From contig CAWDWM010000008.1 of NCBI GenBank assembly GCA_963806015.1, positions 1 to 64,000 on the forward strand: a DNA stretch of 64,000 nt, in the 5' to 3' direction. The position numbers were made by a program, and so were the translations under genes. The notes below the pieces were generated by a model. The model saw only the letters and a program-made list of their open reading frames with translations. It was not told where the DNA came from and did no database searches. This document shows positions 24,782 to 36,962 of the stretch, in pieces (positions within the stretch are counted from its first letter, which is position 1; each line of letters begins with the position of its first letter). The DNA comes from JAOPZW01 sp963806015. GTDB taxonomy: Bacteria > Actinomycetota > Thermoleophilia > Solirubrobacterales > Solirubrobacteraceae.

Positions 24782-25953
24782 TGGCCTCACTCGCCTTCGA
24801 GGGCGTCACCAAGGTCTTCCCCGACGGTACCGAGGCGGTGAGCCACTTCGACCTCGACGTCGGCGACGGCGAGCTGATGGTCCTCGTCGGCCCGTCGGGG
24901 TCGGGCAAGTCGACCGCGCTGCGGATGCTCGCCGGGCTCGAGGAGGCCACCGCGGGCACGATCCGCATCGGGACGCGCGTCGTCAACGACGTCGCGCCCA
25001 AGGACCGCGACATCGCCATGGTCTTCCAGAGCTACGCGCTCTACCCGCACATGGACGTGGCGCACAACCTGGGCTTCGCGCTGCGCATGCAGCGCATGCA
25101 GCGCGCCTCGATCGCCGAGCGCGTGGGCGCGGCGGCCCGGCGCCTGGGCCTGTCCGACCTGGTCGAGAAGCGCCCGAGGAACCTCTCGGGTGGGCAGCGC
25201 CAGCGCGTGGCCGTCGGGCGCGCGATCGTGCGCGAGCCGCAGGCCTTCCTGATGGACGAGCCGCTGTCGAATCTTGACGCGAAGCTGCGCGTGGAGATGC
25301 GCGCCTACCTCTCGCGGCTGCGCCAGGAGCTCGGCACCACGACGGTCTACGTCACCCACGACCAGATCGAGGCGATGACGATGGGCGACCGGGTCGCGGT
25401 GATGCGCGACGGGCGCCTCGTGCAGTGCGACGAGCCGCAGACGCTCTACAACCGCCCGGCCGACCTCTTCGTGGCCGGCTTCATGGGCTCGCCCGCCATG
25501 AACCTCGCGCGCGGCCGCCTCGAGCGCACCGCTGACCGGCTCTACATGGTCCTCGGATCCCAGCGCATGCACGTGCCGGACCGGCTTCCCGATGCGGTGC
25601 TCGCCCATGGAGGCGCGCCGGTCGTGATCGGGATCCGGCCCGAGGCGTTGTCCCACGCACCCCCCGGCCGGGACGACGACCAGGTGCTCGAGGCGACCGC
25701 CGAGCTGGTCGAGTCGCTGGGATCCGACCTGCTGGTCCACGCTGCCGTCGACGCTCCGGCGGTGCTCACCGAGGACCAGCTCGAACTCGCGCGCGAGGTT
25801 GGCGGAGACCCGGCTGCCGACCTCGCGCGCGCTCGCTTCACCGCGCGCCTGCCGCCCGACATCCCCGTCGCCGAGGGCGACGCTCTGCGGCTGCACGTGG
25901 ACATGGAGCACCTGCACTTCTTCGACCCCGACACGACGCTCGCCATCCGGTGA
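24781..25953 (+). CDS. Sugar ABC transporter ATPase (MsiK/UgpC type)
   Basis: 390 aa. Walker A GPSGSGKST, Q-loop VFQSYALYPHM, signature LSGGQRQRVAVGRAIV, Walker B AFLMDEPLSNLD and H-loop VTHD, then a C-terminal regulatory OB-type domain (NLARGRLERTADRLY, GIRPEAL, ATAELVESLGSDLLVHA). In many actinobacteria one shared MsiK drives several transporters; here the operon carries its own ATPase. Start ATG overlaps the preceding TGA. Confidence 0.93.
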   Translation: MASLAFEGVTKVFPDGTEAVSHFDLDVGDGELMVLVGPSGSGKSTALRMLAGLEEATAGTIRIGTRVVNDVAPKDRDIAMVFQSYALYPHMDVAHNLGFALRMQRMQRASIAERVGAAARRLGLSDLVEKRPRNLSGGQRQRVAVGRAIVREPQAFLMDEPLSNLDAKLRVEMRAYLSRLRQELGTTTVYVTHDQIEAMTMGDRVAVMRDGRLVQCDEPQTLYNRPADLFVAGFMGSPAMNLARGRLERTADRLYMVLGSQRMHVPDRLPDAVLAHGGAPVVIGIRPEALSHAPPGRDDDQVLEATAELVESLGSDLLVHAAVDAPAVLTEDQLELAREVGGDPAADLARARFTARLPPDIPVAEGDALRLHVDMEHLHFFDPDTTLAIR

Positions 25954-26155
25954 GCAGCTCCGTCCCAAAGCGGCGGAGCCGCGGCGCTGCGCGATGGGTG
26001 GACCCGGCCCACCGCGCGTCGTCCGCTGGTCGACGGGTCGGGTGAGGAGGGGCTCGCCTCTCCCACGGCCACAGGCCGCCGTCGGCTCCGGTGAGGGAAT
26101 TCGCTCCCGCCCGCCCGAGCCGTCGGCGGCCAGGCGCCGCGATAGGTTGCCGTCC

Positions 26156-27487
<1,332 letters not shown>

Positions 27488-27759
27488 AACGCTTCGAAAC
27501 CCGTGAGGTGCGCGAAAGGCTGGCCATAGGTCGGCCAAAGGTTCGCCCGTAGCCTGGACCGAACGTCCACTTCCTGCGTATCCAATCGTAGGAAAGCGGG
27601 TACTTATCGATGTAGGTCCACCAGGAGTGCTCGGTGAGGCCACCGCATCTTTTGACCTCGCGGTGGCGTTTAGGGTGGGTGACCCCCCGGAGGTTGCATA
27701 AGCAACCAATCCTGGGTACAATACCTACTGTAGTAATCGGAATTCACAGATGGAGGATC
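27488..27759. promoter_or_regulatory. Regulatory leader of the sigma factor gene
   Basis: 272 bp without coding signs, less GC-rich than the rest. It contains an imperfect inverted repeat TTCCTGCG/CGTAGGAA (27571-27594) and, at its right end, the promoter and palindrome described separately. A leader this rich in structure is unusual in this compact window. Confidence 0.5.
27692..27722 (+). promoter_or_regulatory. Promoter with palindrome over the -35 box
   Basis: TTGCAT (27694-27699) and TACAAT (27717-27722) with the ideal 17-base spacing form a housekeeping-type promoter. The -35 lies inside GGTTGC-ATAA-GCAACC (27692-27707), a perfect 6-bp inverted repeat, a likely repressor site. The TTG start of the sigma gene is about 30 bases behind the expected transcription start. 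Confidence 0.65.
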
Positions 27760-28620
27760 TTGCTCGACACGAAGAACCCCCTCCGAGACGAGGCTCTCGT
27801 TCATGCCGACGCTCTCGATCAGCTTCTGCAGCGCGCCAACGAGTTCAGGCTCCTGCGCCCCGCGGAAGAGCTCGAGCTGGCGCAGCGCATCGAGCGTGGC
27901 GATCTCGTCGCCAAGGAGCGGCTCATCAACTGCAATCTGCGACTGGTCGTTTCGATCGCCCGTCGCTATCAGGGCCACGGCCTGACCCTCAACGATCTCG
28001 TGCAGGAGGGCATGCTGGGACTCATTCGCGCCGCCGAGAAGTTCGACTGGCGCAAGGGGTTCCGGTTCTCGACCTACGCGACGTTGTGGATCAGGCAGGC
28101 CATTCAGCGCGGCCTGGACAACACCGGCCGCACCATTCGGCTGCCCGCCCACGTCGCCACCAAGGCCCGTAAGGTCGGGCGCGCCCGCAACGAGCTGGCG
28201 GTGAAGCTCGAGCGCGAGCCCGAGGCTTACGAGATCGCTGCGGTCGTCGAGATGCCCGTGGATGAGGTCGAGGCCATCGTGGCCGTCGACCGCACTCCCT
28301 CGAGTCTCGACATGCGCCTCGGCGACGACGACGACTCGGCGACCCTCGGCGACCTGCAGGCCGGCGAGACCCCTCCCCCCGAGGAGGAGGTCCACGAGAC
28401 CATCGTCACCGAGAAGGTCACGGAAGCGCTTCAGCGCCTGCCCGATGACGAGCGCAAGGTCATCGAGCTGCGATTCGGGACCACCGGCGAGCCCCGCACA
28501 CGTGCCCAGGTGCAGCGCGAGCTGCGCATCGGCGCCCGCGAGGCCGAGCGCCTGGAGTCCTCGGCCCTGAACCGGCTGGCCGACATGGACGACCTCGCCG
28601 CCCTGCGCGAGGCGGCCTAG
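27760..28620 (+). CDS. Sigma-70 family factor, group 2 (SigA-like)
   Basis: 286 aa. Region 1.2 (ANEFRLLRPAEELELAQRIE), 2.1-2.4 (AKERLINCNLRLVVSIARRY, LNDLVQEGMLGLIRAAEKFD, KGFRFSTYATLWIRQAIQRG), region 3 and region 4 (LPDDERKVIELRFG, ...). Region 4.2 lacks the usual GEP-tLeEIG form and reads GEPRTRAQVQRELRIGAREA, so its -35 preference may differ. The TTG at 27760 lies three bases after GGAGG and 30 bases after a promoter; a longer frame from 27634 would run through that promoter and is rejected. An alternative vegetative-like sigma factor, probably for stress or starvation. Confidence 0.88.
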   Translation: MLDTKNPLRDEALVHADALDQLLQRANEFRLLRPAEELELAQRIERGDLVAKERLINCNLRLVVSIARRYQGHGLTLNDLVQEGMLGLIRAAEKFDWRKGFRFSTYATLWIRQAIQRGLDNTGRTIRLPAHVATKARKVGRARNELAVKLEREPEAYEIAAVVEMPVDEVEAIVAVDRTPSSLDMRLGDDDDSATLGDLQAGETPPPEEEVHETIVTEKVTEALQRLPDDERKVIELRFGTTGEPRTRAQVQRELRIGAREAERLESSALNRLADMDDLAALREAA

Positions 28621-28630
28621 CAGCACCCAA

Positions 28631-28656
28631 CTGCCCTCGGCGCGAGCCGAGGGCAG
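28631..28656. terminator. Hairpin between convergent genes
   Basis: Perfect 11-bp stem CTGCCCTCGGC/GCCGAGGGCAG with a GCGA tetraloop, ten bases after the sigma stop and seven before the end of the convergent gene. No T-tract follows on either side, but position and stability make it a probable bidirectional terminator. Confidence 0.65.
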
Positions 28657-28662
28657 TACGCG

Positions 28663-29382
28663 TTAAAGGCCCGGCGGATGGCGGACGGTGAAGCCCGCCA
28701 CCGTCCGCGACGCAGCCTGCCACCTCGAGCCGCCCGTATCGCGGCCCGAGGTGTCGAAGCGCAGGCCGGCGACGGTCATGAACGCGTGGCCGGCGTTGGC
28801 GTAGATCGTCACCCAGCGTCCGCGGCCGGGCCGGCCGAAGCGCGCCAGCGCCGAGGAGGCCAGCGGGCTGTCGACCAGGCCCGCGGCCGCGAGCGCGAAG
28901 GACACCGAGCCCGAGCAGTCGTAGGCGGTGTCCACGAACGTCTCGTCGGCCAGCCGCCCGTGACCGCCGCCGTAGACGTAGGGCTTGCGCGCCACGGAGT
29001 TGGCGGCGTTGATGATGGCCGCCACGCGCGACGGCGCGGCCGGTGGGATCGTCGCCAGCCCGCCCGCGCTCAATCCGGCGGCGTCGACCGCGCGCCCGGC
29101 CCGCGCCCCGAAGGCCTCGTCGAGCTCGCGCTGCACCTCGGCGTCGGTGGGCGCCCCGCGCCCGCTCTGAGGCGCCGGCGTGGAGGTCGCGGAGGAGCGT
29201 TTCGGCGCCACCGCGTGGGTGGGCTCCGGCGGCGGGATGTACGGCGGGCCCGTGTCCCACGCCGAAATCCGGTGTACCCCGCTGGAGCCGCAGCCGGCGG
29301 CCACCAGACAAGCGGTGGAAAGGACAAGGGCCGCGCGCCGGCGCACGCGGCTCAGTATGGCGTCGCGTGCGATGACGCACAT
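28663..29382 (-). CDS. NlpC/P60-like lipoprotein, cell-wall hydrolase-like
   Basis: About 239 aa. Lipobox VAAGC after VLSTACL. A Pro-rich linker follows, then a domain with PYVYGGGHGRL, catalytic Cys in YDCSGSVSFALAAAGL and His in GHAFMTVAG, the Cys/His pair of NlpC/P60 peptidases that cut peptidoglycan peptides. The GRWVTIYANAGHAFMTVAGL segment is typical of a Solirubrobacter-type subgroup. ATG 29382 is preferred to the TTG at 29394. It is divergent from the anti-sigma ATPase; two GGGGCACC repeats (29401-29408, 29415-29422) lie between them. Confidence 0.78.
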   Translation of the reverse strand: MCVIARDAILSRVRRRAALVLSTACLVAAGCGSSGVHRISAWDTGPPYIPPPEPTHAVAPKRSSATSTPAPQSGRGAPTDAEVQRELDEAFGARAGRAVDAAGLSAGGLATIPPAAPSRVAAIINAANSVARKPYVYGGGHGRLADETFVDTAYDCSGSVSFALAAAGLVDSPLASSALARFGRPGRGRWVTIYANAGHAFMTVAGLRFDTSGRDTGGSRWQAASRTVAGFTVRHPPGL

Positions 29383-29432
29383 CCGTCCCAGCAAGGGTTA
29401 GGGGCACCATGGTTGGGGCACCTTTGACTTAG

Positions 29433-29840
29433 ATGCCCATGGTCACCGACACCCGCGAGATGCTCCTCGCCCTCGAGCCCCGGCCGGAGTCGGCCCGGCT
29501 CGCACGCCGCGCGCTGCACGCGCACGGCCTCAACGAGGACATCGAGCACACGGTGACCTTGCTGGCCACCGAGATCGTCAGCAACGCGGTCCGGCACGCC
29601 GGACTGCGCACCGATCAGCGGATCGTCTTCTTCGCGCGCCTCAACGACGACTTCGCTCGCGTCGAGGTGGCCGACCCCGGCATCGGCTTCGACCCCGATC
29701 ACGTGCAGACCGAGGGCTACGGCCTGAAGCTGCTGGCCAAGCTCGCCGGCCGCTGGGGCGTGGACAGCACCAAGGGCTGTCGCGTGTGGTTCGAAGTCGA
29801 CCGCAGCTCGCGTCGCGCCGGGCGCTTCGACCGCGACTGA
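29433..29840 (+). CDS. Anti-sigma-type ATP-binding protein (HATPase_c_2)
   Basis: 135 aa consisting of one GHKL ATPase domain of the RsbW/SpoIIAB type: N-box TEIVSNAVRHAG, G1 box VADPGIGFDPD, G2 GYGLKLLAKLAGRWGV and the end CRVWFEV. Such proteins bind ATP and phosphorylate or sequester partners in partner-switching stress pathways. No anti-anti-sigma (STAS) gene is next to it. It is near a sigma factor gene but in a separate unit. ATG 29433; a second in-frame ATG follows two codons later. Confidence 0.85.
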   Translation: MPMVTDTREMLLALEPRPESARLARRALHAHGLNEDIEHTVTLLATEIVSNAVRHAGLRTDQRIVFFARLNDDFARVEVADPGIGFDPDHVQTEGYGLKLLAKLAGRWGVDSTKGCRVWFEVDRSSRRAGRFDRD

Positions 29841-29916
29841 ACACCGCAAGTTCTTGGCGCGTCGGCCGTTCTCAGCCGTCGCAAGCATGCGCAGGAATCC
29901 CCCCTCCTCGCGCTGA

Positions 29917-29966
29917 TCAGGATGGCCGCCGTCTCCGTCCCCCCAGGAGGCGGCGGCCCATCCTGA
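29917..29966 (+). terminator. Long hairpin after the ATPase gene
   Basis: TCAGGATGG pairs with CCATCCTGA and the inner CCGCC.CTCC with GGAG.GCGG, giving a 50-base stem-loop with one-base bulges and a C-rich loop. It stands between the ATPase stop and the DsbA-like gene. A terminator or RNA-stabilising structure; there is no T-tail. Confidence 0.55.
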
Positions 29967-30001
29967 CGACCGGATGACACGCGGTGCGCAACCATGGGGT
30001 G

Positions 30002-30826
30002 GTGAGCACCGAACACCAGCCCACCAAGCAGGAGCGGCGCGAGGCTGCGCGGGCCGCCCGCCTCGAGGCCGAGCAGGCTGACGCGGCGCAGGCCGTGCGG
30101 CGCAGGCGCCTGCGCACATTGCTCGCCGTGCTCGGTGCGGCGGCCGTGCTCGTGGTCGTGGCCATCATCGTCAGCGGCGGTGGCGGTAGCGGCGACAGCG
30201 CCAAGGGCCGGCCCGCGGCCGCCCAGAAGGCCACGGGTGTCATCCCGGGCCAGAAGGAGTCGGCCGAGATGCTGGCCGGCATCCCGCAGAGCAACATCTA
30301 CCTCGGCAATCCCGCTGCCCCGGTCCGGCTCGTGGAGTTCGCCGACCTGCAGTGCCCGTTCTGCCGCGAGTACGCCCTGCAGGTCCTGCCCCAGCTCGTG
30401 CAGGACTACGTGCGCAGCGGCAAGGTCCGCATGGAGTTCCGCACCCTGTCGTTCCTGGGCAAGGACTCGGTCACCGCCGGCCGGGCGGCGGCGGCGGCCG
30501 CGCAGCAGAACCGGCTGTGGAACTTCACCGACGTCTTCTACTTCAACCAGGGCGAGGAGAACTCGGGCTACGTGACGCCGAGCTTCCTTCAGCGCATGTA
30601 CAAGGGCGCCGGGGTCGACGCGGCCAAGGCCGAGCCGTTCGCCGCATCGCCGGCCGCGCTCAAGCCGCTGGCCGCTGCCAACGCCCTGGCCGACCAGCTG
30701 GGCGTGCAGTCGACGCCCACCATTCTCGTCGGCAAGCGCGGCGGCAAGCTGACGGCGGTGCAGGCCGATCCCACCGACGTCAGTGCGTTCAAGTCGGCCA
30801 TCGACGGGGCGCTGGGGCAGGCGTGA
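30002..30826 (+). CDS. DsbA-like membrane-anchored thioredoxin-fold oxidoreductase
   Basis: 274 aa. Charged N-terminal helix, one transmembrane anchor (about residues 38-58), then a DsbA/thioredoxin domain with active-site CPFC (Cys118, Cys121 in FADLQCPFCREYA) and the cis-Pro loop VQSTPTILVG. It puts disulfide bonds into exported proteins. GTG 30002 has no obvious strong ribosome site; GTG 29984 is an alternative. Its TGA overlaps the GTG of the VKOR gene, so oxidase and reoxidising partner are co-translated. Confidence 0.92.
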   Translation: MSTEHQPTKQERREAARAARLEAEQADAAQAVRRRRLRTLLAVLGAAAVLVVVAIIVSGGGGSGDSAKGRPAAAQKATGVIPGQKESAEMLAGIPQSNIYLGNPAAPVRLVEFADLQCPFCREYALQVLPQLVQDYVRSGKVRMEFRTLSFLGKDSVTAGRAAAAAAQQNRLWNFTDVFYFNQGEENSGYVTPSFLQRMYKGAGVDAAKAEPFAASPAALKPLAAANALADQLGVQSTPTILVGKRGGKLTAVQADPTDVSAFKSAIDGALGQA

Positions 30827-31263
30827 GCGACCGGCGCCTGCGCCAGGTCGCCATCGTCCTGGCGCTGGTCGGCCTCGGCGTGGCCGGTTACCTGACCTAC
30901 ATCCACTACGAGGGCATCAAGCCCGTGTGCGGGCTCGGCGGCGACTGCGAGAAGGTCCAGACCTCGGAGTGGGCCGACCTCGCGGGCGTGCCGGTCGCGC
31001 TGCTGGGCCTGCTCGGCTATGCGGGCATCCTCGTCACGCTCTTCATCGAGCGCGAGGAGGCGCTGATCGCCGGCGCCCTCATCGCGTTCGTGGGCGTCGG
31101 CTTCAGCGCCTATCTGACCTACCGCGAGCTCTTCACCATCGACGCGATCTGCCCGTGGTGCGTGGCCAGCGCGGTGATCATGACCCTGCTGGCCATCGTC
31201 ATGACCGCGCGGCTCCTGCGGGCTCCCAGCGACCACCGAGGTGCGATACCCTACGTAGGGTGA
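30823..31263 (+). CDS. VKOR-family disulfide-regenerating membrane protein
   Basis: 146 aa, four transmembrane helices. Active-site CPWC (Cys110, Cys113) in IDAICPWCVAS and the loop pair Cys36/Cys42 in VCGLGGDCEKVQ, the electron relay of bacterial vitamin-K epoxide reductase homologues. It takes electrons from the DsbA-like protein and passes them to quinone. In actinobacteria VKOR replaces DsbB. GTG start overlaps the upstream TGA; its own TGA overlaps the antitoxin GTG. Confidence 0.92.
   Translation: MSDRRLRQVAIVLALVGLGVAGYLTYIHYEGIKPVCGLGGDCEKVQTSEWADLAGVPVALLGLLGYAGILVTLFIEREEALIAGALIAFVGVGFSAYLTYRELFTIDAICPWCVASAVIMTLLAIVMTARLLRAPSDHRGAIPYVG
31248..31261. promoter_or_regulatory. Perfect palindrome at the antitoxin start
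   Basis: ACCCTACGTAGGGT is a 14-bp perfect palindrome covering the last codons of the VKOR gene and the first two bases of the antitoxin GTG. Ribbon-helix-helix antitoxins bind such TACGTA-type sites, so this is the probable autoregulatory operator. TACCCT inside it could be a -10 box of a leaderless antitoxin message. Confidence 0.65.
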
Positions 31264-31484
31264 AGAAGACGAGCATCTACCTGGACCCCGATCTGGACGA
31301 TGCTCTCGCGCGCCGCGCGGCCGACGAGGGGCTGACCAAGGCGGAGTTCATCCGCCGCACGCTGGCGGGAGCCGTGCAGAAGCCGCGCCGGCCCAAGCCG
31401 CACGTCGGCGTCTTCCGCAGCACCGACGGCCTGAGCGTGCGCCGCGACTGGGACAAGCTGATGGAGGGGTTCGGCGAGGATTGA
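31260..31484 (+). CDS. vapB: VapB-type ribbon-helix-helix antitoxin
   Basis: 74 aa. The N-terminus KKTSIYLDPDLDDALARRAADEGLTK-AEFIRRTL is a ribbon-helix-helix DNA-binding domain. The C-terminal tail ending SVRRDWDKLMEGFGED is the region that usually wraps the toxin. GTG 31260 overlaps the VKOR stop by four bases; the palindromic operator lies over the start. The gene name is by analogy with VapBC pairs. Confidence 0.85.
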   Translation: MKKTSIYLDPDLDDALARRAADEGLTKAEFIRRTLAGAVQKPRRPKPHVGVFRSTDGLSVRRDWDKLMEGFGED

Positions 31485-31891
31485 CGGTCATCCTCGACAC
31501 GAATGTCGTCGTCGCCCTCTACGACGCGGCCGACCCCGATCACCAGATCGTCGCCGATTGGATCGCGACGGTCGACGAGGACCTCGTGGCCACGCCGCTC
31601 GCGGTGGCCGAGATGGACTACCTCGTCGCCCATCGTGGCGGTGCTCATGCGCGCGAGGCGCTGTGGCAGGATCTCGACGCCGGCGCCTACCTCGTCCGCT
31701 GGTGGGCGGACGCGCTCAACGAGACCTTGCTGATCGCCCGCCGTCATCCCTTCGCCGGCCTGACGGATGCCTCCCTCGTCGCCCTCGCCGGTCTGCTGCG
31801 CACGCAGCGCATCGCGACCGTCGACCAACACTTTCGCTCGATGACCACGCCCGCCGGGGAACCCTTCGTTCTGCTCCCCGACGACGCCTGA
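31481..31891 (+). CDS. vapC: VapC-type PIN-domain toxin
   Basis: 136 aa, single PIN domain. Acidic metal-binding residues can be traced in VILDTNVVVAL (Asp6), VAEMDYLV, LTDASLVALA and ATVDQHF. PIN toxins cleave specific RNAs, often tRNA, and are blocked by the antitoxin. The TTG start overlaps the antitoxin stop (TTGA), so synthesis is coupled. Twelve bases later the aconitase gene begins, so read-through from this module into acnA is possible. Confidence 0.87.
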   Translation: MTVILDTNVVVALYDAADPDHQIVADWIATVDEDLVATPLAVAEMDYLVAHRGGAHAREALWQDLDAGAYLVRWWADALNETLLIARRHPFAGLTDASLVALAGLLRTQRIATVDQHFRSMTTPAGEPFVLLPDDA

Positions 31892-31903
31892 AAGGACCTG
31901 ACC

Positions 31904-34728
<2,825 letters not shown>

Positions 34729-34729
<1 letters not shown>

Positions 34730-35874
34730 TGCCCGCCGTGCTCATCATCGGCGACACGCTGCGCTCCCCGGAGATGCGCCACGAGGTGCCGCTCGGGATC
34801 GGCGACCCGTTTCTCTACCTCGAGACCGAGGGCCGGCGGGCAGTTCTCACCAACGTGCTCGAGGTCGACCGCATCGCCCGCGACGCGCCCGAGCTCGAGC
34901 GCCTCCTCGGCGAGCAGTTCGGGCGCGACGACCTCATTGCCGAAGGCCTGTCCTGGGAGGCGATCGATCGCGAGCTGTACGTCCGCGCCGTGAGGGAGCT
35001 CGGGATCGCGACCGCTGTGGTGCCGCCCGACTTCCCGCTCGCGGTGGCCGATCGCCTGCGCGCCGAGGGCGTCGAGCTGACGCCCGACGACGATCTCTTC
35101 GCCGAGCGCCGGCGCCGCAAGAGCGACGCCGAGCTGGCCGGCATCCGCCGGGCCGCCGACGCCGCGGTGGCGGGCGTGGAGGAGTGCGCCCGCGTGCTGC
35201 GCGAGGCCGAGATCGACGGCGAGAGCCTGCGCTACGAGGGCGAGGTGCTGACGTCCGAGGCGCTGCGCGCGCGCGTCCGGGAGGTGTGCGCGCGCCTGGG
35301 CGCGCCTGCCCCCGACGACATCATCGTGGCGCCGATGCGCCCCGGCGACGCCGTCGGCCACGACGCCGGCAGCGGCCCGCTGCCCGCGCACGCCCCGATC
35401 TGCCTCGACCTGTGGCCGCAGGACGAGGCGTCGGGCTGTTGGGCCGACATGACCCGTACCTGGGTGCGCGGCGACGTCTCCGACGCGGTGGCGGATCTGC
35501 ACCGGCTGGTGCTCGAGGCGCACGAGCACTCGCTGGCCATGACCCGGCCCGGAGTGCGCGGCGTCGATGTCTACGGCGCGGCCTGCGACGTGTTCGAGGG
35601 CGCCGGATACCCCACCCAGCGGACCAAGAAGCCCGGCGAGTCGTTGCAGCACGGCTTCTTCTTCGGCCTCGGCCACGGCGTCGGGCTCGAGGTGCACGAG
35701 GCGCCCTCGCTCGGGCGTACGGGCCAGGCGCCGCTGATCGAAGGCGACGTCGTCGCCGTCGAGCCGGGCGTCGTCGACCCCGAGCACGGTGGGATGCGCG
35801 TCGAGGACCTGGTGCTCGTCACCGCCGACGGACACGAGCTGCTCACCGAACGGTCGTACGATCTCGTGCCCTAG
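34729..35874 (+). CDS. M24 family Xaa-Pro peptidase-like protein
   Basis: 381 aa. Creatinase-like N-terminal domain, then the pita-bread domain. Metal ligands appear in CLDLWPQDEASGCWADMTRTW (two Asp), GLGHGVGLEVHEAP (His) and VVAVEPGVVD and GGMRVEDLVLV (two Glu). Probably cleaves Xaa-Pro dipeptides; M24 relatives also include creatinase, so a role on a small amide in this nitrogen-salvage neighbourhood is possible. Stop shares one base with the kinase GTG. Confidence 0.88.
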
Positions 35875-36962
35875 TGACCGAACCGGAGCCCTGGGGCGAG
35901 GATCCGCAGCTCGATGCGCTGCTCGGCGAGCAGGGTGCGGGGCGCTTTCGCACGGTGTTCGACGGCTACCCGGACGGGGTGGGGCTGCTGTGGGCGATGC
36001 GCGACGACGCCGGGCGGATCATCGACTTCGAGTTCGGCTACGGCAACCCGATGATCATGCGCATGTTCCGGCTACCGCGCACCCAGCGCGGGCGCTACAC
36101 GCTGCTCGAGGCGCTGCCCGTGATGCGCGACAACGGTCAGTTCGACGCGTATGTGCGCATCTGCGAGACGGGCGAGGCGCTCAGCGACGAGATCGCCTTC
36201 GACACGCCATTCGGCGACGGCTACATCCAGGGCACGATCCTGCGCCGCACGGCCAAGCTCGGCGACGGGCTGATCGTCTTCGTCGCCGACATCACGGCGC
36301 AGCGCCGGATGGAGGCCGAGCTGCGGGGCTACGCCGACATGGTCGCCCACGACCTGCGCGAGCCCATCACGGGGATCGCGCACCTCGTGACCCTGCTCGA
36401 GCGCCGCGCCGACGAGCCGCCGTCGCCGGAGGTCCTGCGGCTGCTGCGCGACAGCACCGAGCGCGCGCGCGAGCTGATCGACGGCGTGCTGGCCTACGCG
36501 CGCGCGGGGGAGCTGCAGCGCGATCGCGTGGCGCTCGATCACGTCATGAGCGAGGTGGCCGCCGATCTGCGCGCGCGCCTGGAGACGGCGGGCGCGACGC
36601 TCGAGGTCGGCCCACTGCCCGAGGTCGACGGCGACGCGCGCCAGCTGCGCAGGGTGCTCCAGAACCTGGTCGGCAACGCGGTGAAGTTCCACGGCGAGGG
36701 CCCGCCCCGCGTCGAGGTGTCCGCGCTGCGCGGCAGCGAGGGCTGGGTGGTGACGGTGCGCGACTACGGCCTCGGGGTGGATCCCGACCACGCCGGGCGG
36801 ATCTTCGGGATGTTCTCGCGCCTCAACGGCGACACCGAGGGCACCGGCATCGGCCTGGCCGTGTGCCGGCGCGTGGTCGAGGCCCACGGCGGGCGCATCT
36901 GGGTCGAGCCGGCGGAGGGCGGCGGCAGCGCCTTCCGCTTCACGCTGCCGGCCGCCCAGTGA
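35874..36962 (+). CDS. Orphan PAS histidine kinase
   Basis: 362 aa, cytoplasmic. PAS-like sensor (RFRTVFDGYPDGVGLLWAMR ... ADITAQRRMEAEL, about 20-140), HisKA with phospho-acceptor His in MVAHDLREPITGI, then HATPase_c with QNLVGNAVKFHG (N-box), VRDYGLGVDP (G1), FGMFSRLNGDTEGTGIGLAV (F/G2). Close in style to phytochrome-type and bacteriophytochrome-partner kinases. No response regulator is adjacent; the single-domain regulator at 56383-56763 is a candidate by default only. GTG start overlaps the M24 stop; its TGA overlaps the amidohydrolase GTG. Confidence 0.88.
   Translation: MTEPEPWGEDPQLDALLGEQGAGRFRTVFDGYPDGVGLLWAMRDDAGRIIDFEFGYGNPMIMRMFRLPRTQRGRYTLLEALPVMRDNGQFDAYVRICETGEALSDEIAFDTPFGDGYIQGTILRRTAKLGDGLIVFVADITAQRRMEAELRGYADMVAHDLREPITGIAHLVTLLERRADEPPSPEVLRLLRDSTERARELIDGVLAYARAGELQRDRVALDHVMSEVAADLRARLETAGATLEVGPLPEVDGDARQLRRVLQNLVGNAVKFHGEGPPRVEVSALRGSEGWVVTVRDYGLGVDPDHAGRIFGMFSRLNGDTEGTGIGLAVCRRVVEAHGGRIWVEPAEGGGSAFRFTLPAAQ

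Noticed and set aside
27634..27759. N-terminal extension of the sigma factor from GTG 27634
   Set aside because: It would run through a good promoter and palindrome and has no homology to sigma factors.
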